Below are positions 21,568-32,483 of a stretch of 64,000 bases of DNA, piece by piece (position 1 is the stretch's first letter; each line of letters opens with the position of its first letter). The notes under the pieces were generated by a model. That model did not search any database, was not told the DNA's origin, and saw only the letters and a list, made by a program, of their open reading frames with translations. Both the position numbers and the translations under genes were made by a program. Source of the DNA: Scalesia atractyloides (lineage: Eukaryota; Streptophyta; Magnoliopsida; Asterales; Asteraceae); assembly GCA_947069175.1 (NCBI GenBank), contig CAMTDV010000017.1, positions 46,695,137 through 46,759,136 on the forward strand, written 5' to 3'.

Positions 21568-22500
21568 ATGTCTTCTCAATGTTTCTCCAACTCCCATAAG
21601 AAGAAGTCCAAATCAGGATCGAGCTCCAAAACGGGTTCCAACAATGACGAGTCGATGTCAAAGAAGGACCTCATGAATTTCATGGCGAAACAAATGGCTA
21701 AGGTTATACCTGATATTGTCAGCAAACTCCAACCCCCACCTAACACCGAATCACCAAATGCCTCAGTTTTTTTCCTCCGCATGAGCTTCAGAGACTCGAG
21801 AATGAGTTCTGGAATCTAAAGCAAGTGTGGAACGACAACGCTGGCCTCACAACTAGGTTTAAGTAGTTGAGTGTGTTTTGCACTAGATACGTCGACACTG
21901 TTGACAAGGCCATCGTGATGTACATTCGATGCCTCCTGCCATCAATCATGAACCTCATGGACTCCGCCTCACCCAGAACCTTCGAGGATACCTACAGTGG
22001 CCGCCAAACGCAACAACAACTGCATTCTTCATGGAACCTCTGATAAGGTTTCATTAAAGAACGAGCACCAAGCCACCACCGATACCGCCGTTGAACCCAC
22101 ACCATCCAAACCACCAAAGAACAACAACAAGGGCAAGAAGCGGAAGGCTTGAAGCCACAACTGTTTGGTAGTCACTCCGCCAAACCCTCAACCCATCCAA
22201 CAAATTGCACCAACCAACCCTGAGCCTACCAAGAAGGTATACACTAGGACTCATCCCCAATGTAATACGTGCCACTACCATCACCCTGCTCATACACCAT
22301 GCCTCCTATGCACGAATTGCAATATGTTTGGGCATTTTGCCACCCACTATCGTAATGGACCAAAGCCACTAGCCCCCCAAAACCAAACCGTTGCATTAAC
22401 CCAAAACCCCACACCAAACCAAGCCCAACCTCAAGTAGCCATTGGTCAAGCCTGTTTCAAGTGTGGCGATCCTAATCACCTCGCCAACGTCTGCCCATAA
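21568..22500 (+). pseudogene. Copy 3: gag with internal deletion
   Basis: Starts MSSQCFSNSHKKKSKSGSSS and stays close to copies 1 and 2 up to PNASV (about 21766). There roughly 100 residues of the capsid core are deleted relative to them, and sequence resumes in a shifted frame with the equivalent of LENEFWNLKQ. Downstream frames hold the linker and two zinc knuckles. The first (22309-22350) has its last Cys replaced by Tyr (CTNCNMFGHFATHY); the second is intact (CFKCGDPNHLANVC, 22453-22494). Confidence 0.85.
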
Positions 22501-23075
22501 CGCAACAACAACCACCCGCAACAGCAGCAACAAGCACGTGGTAGAGCCTTCGTCATCACTGTAGCTCAGGCTCAGAATGCCAACGACGTCATCAACGGTA
22601 CGTTTCTCGTTTACAATGTTTATGCTTCCTATTTATTTGATACTAGCATGGATAAAAGTTTTGTATCTGTTGAATTCAAACCTTTTCTAAAGTGTAGACG
22701 TTCTAAGTTGCCCAAATCATTCGCGGTCGAAGTCGCTAACAGAAAGTATGTCATTGTCGATTCTGTTCTTTCTAAGTGCTCTTTGAATCTTAACGATCAT
22801 ACGTTTTCCATCGATCTCATACCCATGCAATTGGGTAGCTTTGATATCATAGCATGCATGGATTGGCTTAGGCGAGTTTGTGCTGAAGTCGTTTGTTCTG
22901 AAAAAGTGTATTCGTCTTCCCCTTCCTAACGGTGATTCCCTACACGTCTATCGCGAGAGACCCTCTAAAGGTCTCAAGCTTATGTCGTGTACCCAAGCGA
23001 ACAAGTATTTACGCAAAGAGTACTTTGCTTTTCTTGCCCACATTGTGGAACAGAAGGACAAAGGTCCAAGCATGA
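22501..23075 (+). pseudogene. Copy 3: protease and linker
   Basis: The frame 22648-22929 covers the retropepsin. The catalytic triplet reads DTS (22639-22647, FDTSMDKSFVSV), so the Gly of DTG is changed. GSFDIIACMDWLRRV follows. A frame change near 22900 leads into GERPSKG-like linker sequence. This is a different lesion at the same motif as in copies 1 and 2. Confidence 0.8.
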
Positions 23076-23873
23076 ATGATGATCCTATTGTTCGTGACTT
23101 TCCTGACATTTTCCCCCAAAGACCTACCTGGTCCTCCTCCTCCTCGATCTGTTGATTTTCGCATTGACCTCATTCCTGGCCCTATACCTGTTGCAAACTC
23201 CCCTTATCGTCTAGCACCCTCGGAAATGCAAGAGCTATCTAGCCAACTTCAAGAGCTTCTTGATAAAGGCTTTATACGCCCTAGTACTTCTCCTTGGGGC
23301 GCTCCCGTTCTTTTCATCAAGAAGAAAAATGGATCCTCTTGGATGTGCATTGACTATCATGAGCTCAACAAGCTTACAGTTAAAAACCTATATCCACTTC
23401 TTCGCATTGATGATCTCTTTGATCATCTCCAAGGCGCAACGTGTTTTTCAAAAATCGATCTTCGTTCTGGTTATCATCAACTTCGAGTCCTTGAAGAGGA
23501 TATTCCAAAAACCGCCTTTGAAACTAGATACGGTCACTACGAATTCGTAGTCATACCATTCGGTTTAACCAATGAACCCACGGTCTTCATGGACTTCATG
23601 AATCGGGTGTGTAAGTTCTACTTATATTGCTTTGTGATCATGTTCATAGACAATATTCTCATAAGCTCCAAGACACAAGACGAGCATGAGCAACACTTGC
23701 GTCTTATCCTCGAACTCCTACGTCGTGAACAACTATACGCCAAATTCTCCAAGTGCAAATTTTGGCTAAAAGAAATCCAATTTCGCGGTCACATTGTGAA
23801 CGAGAGAGGCATTCACGTCGATCCTGCGAAAATCGAAGCCGTCAAGAATTATATTGCACATAAATCCCGATGA
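23076..23873 (+). pseudogene. Copy 3: reverse transcriptase, 265-aa frame
   Basis: The longest RT frame in the window: SPYRLAPSEMQELSSQLQEL, GFIRPSTSPWGAPVLFIKKK, MCIDYHELNKLTVKN, FSKIDLRSGYHQLRVLEEDI, YEFVVIPFGLTNEPTVF and FWLKEIQFRGHIVNERGI are all in one frame. The catalytic box reads FIDN (23643-23654), so the second Asp is lost. The N-terminal 15 or so residues are read from the wrong frame. The frame ends at IAHKSR, where RNase H continues after a shift. Confidence 0.9.
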
Positions 23874-24480
23874 GATTCGTTCGTTCATTGGATTGGCAGG
23901 TTCTACCGCCGATTCATCTCCAACTTTTCAAAAATCTTTGTTCCTTTCACATCCTTGACTCAAAAGATAAACCCTTTGTTTGGAATTCCGAACAAGAGGA
24001 GTCTTTCCAAACGCTCAAGGACATGCTTTGTAATGCTCCTATCCTCGCTCTTCCCGATGGAAACGAAGATTCCGTCGTGTATTGTGATGCTTCAAACCGA
24101 GGTCTTGCTTCTGTTCTTATGCAACGAGACAAGGTCATCGCTTACGCGTCGAGACAACTCAAGATACATGAGAAGAACTACACTACACACGACCTTGAAC
24201 TTGGTTCAATTGTTTTTGCGTTAAAGATATGGTGACACTACCTTTATGGTACTAAGTGTGTGGTCTTCACTGACCATAAGAGCCTCCAGCACATCTTTAA
24301 CCAAAAGGAACTCAACATGCATCAACGTCGATGGGTAGAGTTGCTCAACGACTACGACTGCGGGATTCGCTACGATCCTAGTAAAGTAAATGTTGTGGCC
24401 GACGCTCTTAGTCGTAAATCTCATGCGAAGAGTATCCATTGCTTCCAAATTTTGAGTAACCTTCAAGATCGAATCTGTGA
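23870..24480 (+). pseudogene. Copy 3: RNase H and tether
   Basis: Two frames separated by one stop (TGA at 24233-24235): 23870-24235 with NAPILALPDGNEDSVVYCDA and KIHEKNYTTHDLELG, then 24260-24580 with FTDHKSLQHIFNQKELNMHQ, a DYDCGIRYDPSKVNVVADAL tether and an LSRKSH end. The ADALSRK motif is typical of the RNase H-integrase junction in Ty3/gypsy pol. Confidence 0.85.
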
Positions 24481-25470
24481 AGTACAACACACCTCCATTA
24501 ACGAAACCAACATGTACAATGAGATGAAGTGTGGTGTTGAGGATCAACTCATATCCAAATCTTATGGTATATTGTACTAACTCAATCGTGTCTGGATTCC
24601 GAATTGCAACGACCTCCGTGACTTCGTGATGAAGGAAGCCCACAAATCTCGATATTCCATTCATCCTAGCGCCGACAAGATGTACCAAGACTTACATATG
24701 CCTTATTGGTGGCCTAGCATGAAGAGAGATATCGCCCTCTACGTCTCAAAATGTCTCACTTGTTCCAAGGTCAAAGCCGAACACCAACATCCCTCTGGCT
24801 TACTCGAACAACCAGAAATTCATGTCTAGAAATGGAAGAGTATAGTTATGGAATTCATCACTAAACTTCCTCATACTTCTTCTGGTCAGGATAGCATCTG
24901 GGTCATCATTGACTGTTTGACCAAATCTGCTCACTTTCTTCCTATTCATGAAGATTATAAAGTCGAGAAATTGGCTCGTATCTACACGGATGAAATCATT
25001 TGTCGTCATTGTGTCCCCATTGACATCATCTCGGACCGTGATGGCCATTTCACATTGCGTCTTTGGCAAACCTTTAAAAATCTCTTGGTACTCATCTCAA
25101 TCTTAGTACCATTTCCCATCCTGAATCCGACGATCAAACCGAGCGTATGATTCAAACTCTAGAAGACATGCTTCGTTCTTACATAATCGATTTTGGTGGC
25201 AACTGGGATTCACACTTGCCTTTGGTCGAATTCTCGTACAACAAAAGTTATCACGCTAGTATTTAAATGTCACCGTTTAAAATATTGTATGGTCGTTAGT
25301 GTCATTCGCCTAGTTGTTGGCACGAGATCAGAGAAGCTCAAATCACTGATCCCAAGCTTATACAAGAGACAACGGACAAGATCTTGTAGATCGTGATAAC
25401 TTACTCAAGGCTAGAAGTCGACAAAAGAGTTACGCCGATAAAAGATGCAAGCCTTTGGAATTCAATGTCA
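24481..25470 (+). pseudogene. Copy 3: integrase remnant
   Basis: The zinc region in 24626-24829 keeps His and Cys (KCLTCSKVKAEHQ). The core frame 24848-25150 begins MEFITKLPHTSSGQ: the first catalytic Asp (MDF in copies 1 and 2) is Glu. The second Asp region SDRDGHFT is present. The frame breaks before the Glu of the DDE triad (near 25080-25150). The zinc region is preceded by a stop after ILY at 24580. Confidence 0.85.
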
Positions 25471-25823
25471 GGGATCATGTACTTCTCAAGGTATCCCCTT
25501 GGAAGAGTGTAGTTTGATTTGGTAAGAAAGGCAAACTCGCTCCTCGCTTTGTAGGTTCTCTCAAGATTCTCGAAAGGATTGGCAAGGTAGCGTATCGACT
25601 GGACCTACCTCAAGAACTCAACAATGTCCACCCGATGTTTCATGTTTCAAATCTCAAGAAATGTCTAGCTGAAGAAGGACTTTAAGTTCCACTCGACAAT
25701 CTTCACATTCCTATAGTCAAGGTTCGATGTGAAGGTAAACGTGGCGCCGAATTCACTTGGGAACTCGAGACTGATATGAAGACTAAGTATCCGCATCTTT
25801 TTGTTGAGTCTTCCTCTTGAATA
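25471..25823 (+). pseudogene. Copy 3: pol C-terminus with gutted chromodomain
   Basis: Fragments equivalent to GKKGKLAPRFVG and VHPMFHVSNLKKCLAEEGL are followed by LDNLHIPIVKVRCEGKRGAE. Relative to copy 1 about 26 residues, including the VEKPVEIMDRR part of the chromodomain, are missing at 25702-25712. The tail (FTWELETDMKTKYPHLF) is present, ending just before the purine tract. Confidence 0.8.
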
Positions 25824-25847
25824 AATTTCTGGACGAAATTTCCTAAA

Positions 25848-25858
25848 GTAGGGGAGAC
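25848..25858 (+). other. Polypurine tract of outer chromovirus
   Basis: GTAGGGGAGAC directly precedes the 3' LTR start TGTAACGC at 25859. Confidence 0.8.
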
Positions 25859-28225
25859 TGTAACGCTTCGCATTTTTGTACTTTCCTTATTTAGAAAGTG
25901 TAATTGTATTTCTATTAATGGAAACATGTATTCGTATCGTATTGGTATTTCATTTCCAACTTTGTAATCCAAGACTTTGATCGTAATGAAATTTATACTT
26001 TATACATGCCTGTTATACTTACAATTTAATCGTTTATACACAAACCGATACTTATGATACGTGCCTATACCCATAAATAAATTCTTGATACTCAAATTAT
26101 ACTTGCATACACTTATACTATAGTTAATCACACTTTGAATACCTAAAAACATGTTAAAGTGCAAGTTTACGGCTTAAGATGACCTAAATACAAAGTTCAG
26201 GGACCAAAATAGACATTTTTAGAAAGTACTCCCTAGCGCCACGCAAGAGATACCAGGGTATCTCTCGCGACGCACGACAGAGGTCAATCAGCAGCAGAAC
26301 GCTGCCAGCACGCGGGTTGGTCCATTTTTTGTCACCTTTTTCACCTCCAATCACCTTCTAACTCATTAAACTCAAACCCTAATCACCCCCATTATAAACA
26401 GGAGCCTCCATTCATCCAGTTTCACTTTCCAAACTCATGTATACCTCCAAACTCTCAAATTCTTTGGAAATTCAAGTTCAAGGCAGAATCTTATAATTGC
26501 AAAAGTGAGCTCAAACTCATTTTTCTTTCATTTTTCTTCACTTCTTCTTACTCTACAAAGCTTGGAACACCTCTAGGAGTGCTTCCACAGGTTTACGATG
26601 GTAAACCGAGATGGAACATCACTATTTTGAGGTCCAAACTTTCTGTTTTGGAAGAACACTATATTAAACTTTTACAAACTATGTTTTCTTGATTTAATCT
26701 TACTCCTACTTATTCTTGAGCCTATCTAAGGTTATGAGGTTTGTTGGGAGTAGATTCTTATGAGTTTAAGAGGTGCAAACACCTCTAAACCTTCTGTTTT
26801 GTTAGGGTTTAGACAACCCACAAGTGTTGAAACCAACCAAGACTACCATAGTTCTTATGGCCCGGTTTGTGTTATGGTGTAAGGTGTGAGTACTTGGAAA
26901 CCTTAGCTATCCTAACTTCATTCTACAACCTTACTTGATGTTTTTACCTTACTATCCCAAGTAGTTTGCTAGATTTAAAGTAACTTAACCCCGTCTGGCC
27001 TCTGACACTTAGTTAACTCTTTCTATATCGGGAATGGCTTACCCAGGTTAAAGCTTACTTGGCTACTTGATATAGTAATTATTTGTACACTACTTTTTAT
27101 TCATGACCATTGAAACATCCTTGTGATGATTTGTGTATTGGTGAATCATAAAATGAGGTTAATCATCCATTCTTGACTTACATGACAATCTATGAATACT
27201 CATGATGGACTTAGCTTAGAATTATTATATAAAATGTGGCCGAACTCATGATGTTAATCGATTTATGAGTAATCGTTATGAAGTTAGGCTACATCATCTA
27301 TGATTCTAGATCTCTCTTTTTGATTCTAACGAGTACTTCCACAAGATATACTTTTATGCATACATAATTTTGTACTTTGAAATTCCAATCCGAATCTTCC
27401 GTTATCATTTTGAATACTCACACACTTTCGTTTACCCCATGTAGGGTAACCTTGATGTTCCATCCTTCAACTCTCCAACTATTCACGGGATTAACAAAGG
27501 AAGCTTTGCAAAACCGTGAGTGCACTCGAACGCCCTTTTTACGCTTTACACTTTTTGGGTTCAATATGTTTAACCTATCAAATTACACATTCACACATAT
27601 ACTTTATGCAATCACAAACAATCCATTCATGCATGCTTAAAATACGTGATACTTGATTTGTATACTTGGAACATTCTTATGTGATTCACTTGTCATTAAC
27701 TTTGTACGAGTCTCCCCTTAACATGTATGGCACTATAGGAGTAACGCACCGGCCGTAGTCTTGTGGTCATGTTAAGTCCTTAAATCATGCGGTAATCAGA
27801 GGGTTGACTTGTAAAAATTGCATGCCATGATACATTAATCTAGTTAACTATTTTGCCATGCGGATTCGTTTAAATCTTTTTACATACTTATGCTATATTA
27901 AACTTGTGTACTCGCCAATGCTTTGTGTGTTGAACTATACTCTTAAACATATTGCAGGTTGATGATGTTGATATTGACGAAATCCAGTAGGGACGACTTA
28001 GAAATACATCTAGAAACACTAGCTTTTGTTATTGTAATATTTTTGAATTTTTTCGTACTTTAAATTCCCAAACGTTGTATTTTGATTTCCTTGTATTGTA
28101 CTTAACAATGATTATCTATGAATGAAATGGGTTTTGAATTAAAATTGTCATAATTAGTGTTACGATGTCTCGAGCAATCTTATTACGACCGCCCCAATGA
28201 TTCCACCATCAGTTGGGGTGTGACA
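25859..28225 (+). mobile_element. 3' LTR of the outer chromovirus (2367 bp)
   Basis: Starts TGTAACGCTTCGC, ends CAGTTGGGGTGTGACA. The TATA box is at 26393-26398, and the 20-bp imperfect palindrome AGAGATACCAGGGTATCTCT at 26246-26265 lies about 130 bp upstream of it. The frame at 27377-27640 has no known similarity and is treated as chance. The first 390 bp match 7287-7680. Confidence 0.9.
26246..26398 (+). promoter_or_regulatory. Palindrome plus TATA box in chromovirus LTR
   Basis: AGAGATACCAGGGTATCTCT (two central mismatches to perfect symmetry) in a CpG-rich context, followed by TATAAA at 26393. The first half of this palindrome is where the outer 5' LTR copy is interrupted at 7680. Confidence 0.65.
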
Positions 28226-29183
28226 AATATGGTACGCATATTAAAGATAAAAAAAGATCGTTATTATGGGGTAACATTTTTTCAATAAAAAGTTATTGAT
28301 GTTCAAAAAAGATAGGTGGAACTTGCATGTGCATTGAGGTTGATGACAGTTTCTTTATTTAAACAATATAATATAAAAAGACGTTATTACCCCTAATCTT
28401 GCCAAATTAGTCAAAATAATAAAACATTATTTACATGTTAAGCCCTTTGATCTCAACCATCAACTACAAGATCTAAGGGCTTAAAACACTTCTCACAAAA
28501 CCATCCCTTTTTACACTAAACCCACCCTATATATATACACACACAGGAAGAATCCATTAAAAATTGGGTTTTGCCTAAGTAGACTAAGAATGATTGTGAT
28601 GATGATATGTGGCACTCCTTATAAGTAGGAAGAAAGTACATTTTGGTCCTTATAAGTAGGAGTGTAAAGATGACATGTAACACCCCTTTTGTTTTCTCAA
28701 AAATACAACAAAAAAAATCCACTACAAAAAATATAGCACAAAAACCACTAAAAACTCTAGTATCAAAAATTCAGCAAAAAAATTTAGCAGAAACATATAG
28801 CATAAAAATCCAACACAATAAAATGCTATACAATATAGAAATACAACACATTTTTTGGGTTGTTTTCGTTGTCATATTTTATATAGCAATAGGGTACTCA
28901 GATTAAAGATAAAAAAACTCTCGATTTTACTTTCAATTTTTTATAAAAAACTAATGTTGTATAAAAAAGTTATGAAAGTTCAAAATATATGGGTGTAACT
29001 TGCATGTGACTTGTATGTGGATTATAACTCAATAAATAAGATTTTCTAAAGATCCCCTTACACTCATTTTTTCGTACATTTTTATCATAACCATTGATAT
29101 GAAAAATGAAAGGTTAATATTCATTCTCATCTTACTTGGACAAAATAAACTTTTTAATTTTATCCTACCCCGAGATATATGGG
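28226..29183. other. AT-rich non-coding spacer with a diverged duplication
   Basis: Sequence around ATTAAAGATAAAAAAAGATC with a downstream AACTTGCATGTG (28238-28335) recurs in diverged form at 28899-29005 (ATTAAAGATAAAAAAACTCT, TAACTTGCATGTGAC). Between them, 28485-28535 resembles a fragment of the MITE family at 50974. The frame 28643-28906 is Lys/Gln/Asn-rich low-complexity sequence. No gene seen. Confidence 0.5.
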
Positions 29184-29703
29184 GAGGTTTCATTGGGAAA
29201 CACTAAAAAAGTGGAGAACCGGTGAACACTCTTAAAAATTCACTTAACATGTTAAAAATCAAATTTTTGTTAAAAATCAAATTTTTTTTGTTAAAAAATT
29301 TTCGGTTTTTTTCCTAATAAATACATGTAGTAACATTCTTAATAAAAAAATCAAAAACTAAATATAAAAAAAATAAAAAGCAGTTAAAAAAGGATAAAAA
29401 AAATTTTTGACAAAAATTTATTTTTTTATTGGAATAGTTTCTACCAATTTTTATAAGGAAAAGCACTGAATTTTTTTTAAATTGATTTTTAACATGTTAA
29501 GTTAATTTTATAAGGTATTTTTAATTGTTTTTTAAACATTGTTTTTATATTTTTATTTTTGATTTTTATTAAAAATGCTTCTATGTATATTTATAAGGAA
29601 AAGTGTCAAAATTAAAAAAAAAACGATTTTTAACATTATAAGTTGAATTTTTTAAAAGTGTTCCTTAGTTCTCCACTTTTTTAGTGTTTACCAATGAAAC
29701 CTC
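29184..29703. mobile_element. Fold-back MITE (about 520 bp)
   Basis: The left end GAGGTTTCATTGGGAAACAC pairs with the reverse complement of the right end (GAGGTTTCATTGGTAAACAC). The match continues through CTAAAAAAGTGGAGAAC and into TGTTAAAAATC, about 80 bp in all. The centre is A/T-rich with no coding frame. Superfamily not assigned. Confidence 0.8.
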
Positions 29704-31218
29704 ACACTATATATATATTTGTATTGGTTGATCAGTTTAGAATCCTAAATATTCTGATAACCTTAAGAAACAATATCTATCGAACATGAATAAATAAGTT
29801 GAAATTTTGTAATCTATTTATTTATTTACTATACATACAAAAACCATAAGGGAAAATAGTGCCAGACTCTGGCACCCCTCATTGATCGTTACTTTTTCTA
29901 TTTTTAAACCTTAAGCTTCGCTAATATACGCGTTTAGCCCCTTTGTTTTTAAAAAGGTTTTCTTTCCATTGGTTAGCTTTTTTTATATGCGTGTCCAGTC
30001 CCTCTGATTTAACTTTAGTAGTGTAGCCCCTCTTTTTTAGAAAAAAAATTGTTGGGTAACTTTGTTTTATATGCGTGTTTAAACTACACGGAAGGGAATA
30101 GTAGCACTCCCACATTGTTCCAGCCAAATATTTTTGCCGCATTTCAATTTAAAGTTTTGCCATTGGTTTTGCTATTTTTTTTCTCTTAGCCAAATTACGA
30201 TTTTGGCATCAGTTCAAATTTACAGAATTGTCATCGTTTTTCTTCCTGTCAAATGACGATTTTGCCTCCAGTGTAAAATTGCGGTCATGCGATCAATTTT
30301 TTTTTCTTTTTTTTTTTTGAAAAAACTATGGTAGTATTTTGTTTTAATTGGTTGACTATGTGTAATCTTTATTTATGCCAGGCGGCTGCCTGGCACACTC
30401 TTATTTATCCTGAAAATTTACAATTTTGCCCACAGTTTAAAATTATAGTCTTTCCACCGTTTTAGTTTTTTTTAGAAAAAGTATGTTAATATTTTGTTTT
30501 ATTTAGTTGATTTGATATAATTTTTTTAAAATCGTGTTATGAGTAGTATGTACAAATAATCAAAACACATTTATGAGAGAAAAAAAGATCGGTTTTGTGC
30601 CTCACAACACGTGCGTAGGGAAAACTAGTTAGTAGAACAATGGGATATATTTTAAGGCGTGAAGAATAGATGATTCACATTTTTTTAAGTAAGGAAATGT
30701 CTTCTCTTTTTCTCACCCTCTCCAAAAATTCTAATTCTCTCACTGATTCATAAACTCGAATCTGTATTGTGGACATCTTTTTTTTTTTGGTTTTCATAAA
30801 AAAAAAACTAAATTAGTTTGTAGAAAGAATCCGGTTGAAAAAATACGCATATGCTTTGGTTAAAAAAATATTTTTCGATAAAAATCTGAAATGTGTGATA
30901 TTGCTTAATACGCATGTTTTGTTTTAAACATATGAAATATATTAACACAAGACATATGGCAATATTGCTAATAGCGCACGGATTTTAAGCATAAAGAATC
31001 AACAAATTATTGAAGACAAAGACTTTATCCTGTAAATTTTCATGTCCTTAAAGGACAATTGTTTGACACAAAGTAACACGATTAGCCTCGTCGCTAAGGG
31101 TAAGACCTTGTTACTAAGCTAACATGTGAGTACATAGGAGAATCATAAAAATAGAATAGTTAGAGACCTAATGCGATAACTTGATTTCTACCTTCCCCTT
31201 AGAGGAGAGTAATTACTT
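29704..31218. other. AT-rich spacer with short hairpins, no gene seen
   Basis: Two similar short palindromes occur, TGCCAGACTCTGGCA (29861-29875) and TGCCAGGCGGCTGCCTGGCA (30376-30395), the first before and the second after a run of repeated phrases (AATTTACAATTTTGCC-like). A sequence ending ACACGTGCGTAGGGAAAACT then AGT (about 30608-30629) is reminiscent of a Helitron 3' end (CTAG followed by T), but no strong hairpin precedes it. No coding region is convincing. Confidence 0.4.
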
Positions 31219-31220
31219 AA

Positions 31221-31275
<55 letters not shown>
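31219..31275. repeat. (TA)n microsatellite
   Basis: About 56 bp of almost pure alternating TA. Confidence 0.95.
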
Positions 31276-31277
<2 letters not shown>

Positions 31278-32483
31278 AGTTAACCTTCAATCATTTATAC
31301 ATTTGTTGTAATGACAGGGTGTATCTTACCGCATGCCTCATTATCGACCATGGTTTTGCACGTCCTCTAGATAAGACGACTAGATAATACCACATATGAT
31401 GGTGTTAAAGCTAACTTCCTAAAGTTAAGTCTCATTAAGCTTCCAAATAAAGATGATGATTTGAAGCTAGTCAAAGTTGTATTTCTTTAGAGACTCAGTC
31501 AACATGTGTTACGTTTTATGTTAATTTTGCTGAAATCAAAACTAAATAATACGAAACAAAGTCATTGCATATATATTAACCTATATACATCTAAAGAATC
31601 ATCACAAGTATATGCGTTTACAATGTGACACTCAATTATGCATTGTACTAATCATATATAATTATACGTATAAAGTACAACATCTTTATGGAGTAACATC
31701 TCATTTTAGAGAACTGCTACCGCACCATCTTATTTTTTTAATAATATATGAATAAAATAATCCAACTATATGTATTAAAATATAAAAGTAATAACCAAAA
31801 TGGAGTGTATTTCATGATGCTCCGGGTATAATATAATTCAAAGTTATAATACGAACAAAATTAGTCTGATGTATGGCTGCTTTTCTCCACATAAAACGGT
31901 CCTCCGCATCACGCATCTGTATTTTGTATTCAATTATTTTAACCAATTCCTTTGCAAATAAACCGGGTTGCATTACAAAATAACTGTTTTCATTTGGAAA
32001 TTAAAAAAAGAATTATAACTTATAAGTTTAATTAGTTTACTTGATCTTTTTAGGATAATATAGCTTTATTTGGAAATAAAAAGAAAGTGTTAAACTTTTA
32101 AGTTTAGTTTACTTGATCTTTTTAGGATAATATAGCTTTATGTTTGAATACACATTTGTAAATTGCCATATGAATTAGTAATGGCTCTTAAAGGGAGTGT
32201 TCAATCTCAAATTTCATTGTTAGAATGGCTGTTTGTTATAATAATTTGGAGATCTTGAGTTTGAACACATGATTATAAATTACTAGTCTTACATCAACAA
32301 AAGGTATTGTTATGATCTTAAAGAAGTACCCTTTAAAACTATAAAATCTATCATGAGCGCTAAAGATCATACACTCAACAATCTTTCCGAGAACTAATGA
32401 TACCATAACTCTTTAATCATTCTCTCATTAAGCTAGACACCATCGAGGATATAGTTGCATGCCAGGTTTCATCTTGTTAGCCT
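31276..32483. other. AT-rich spacer with an 80-bp duplication
   Basis: The block AGTTTACTTGATCTTTTTAG followed by GATAATATAGCTTTAT occurs at about 32034-32071 and again at about 32106-32143, a tandem duplication of roughly 72 bp. Otherwise nothing recognisable. Confidence 0.5.

Larger units (their letters stand above)
7287..28225. mobile_element. Composite nested chromovirus: + element with an inverted element in its 5' LTR
   Basis: The outer + strand element starts with TGTAACC at 7287 and ends with GGTGTGACA at 28225, flanked by AGTAT (7282-7286) and AATAT (28226-28230), a 5-bp target duplication with one transition. Its 5' LTR fragment (7287-7680) is far closer to its 3' LTR start (25859-26250) than either is to the minus-strand LTR at 7681-10145. 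The inner minus-strand element begins with an intact LTR terminus (TGTCACACC) at 7681. Its own 5' LTR, the remaining outer 5' LTR and both primer sites are missing; the two leaders meet at 20771/20781. The minus-strand body is tandemly duplicated (10445-15689 and 15690-20924). Confidence 0.7.

Noticed and set aside
30593..30629. Helitron 3' end
   Set aside because: CTAG followed by T is present, but the GC-rich hairpin 10-12 bases upstream is weak and no 5' end was found.
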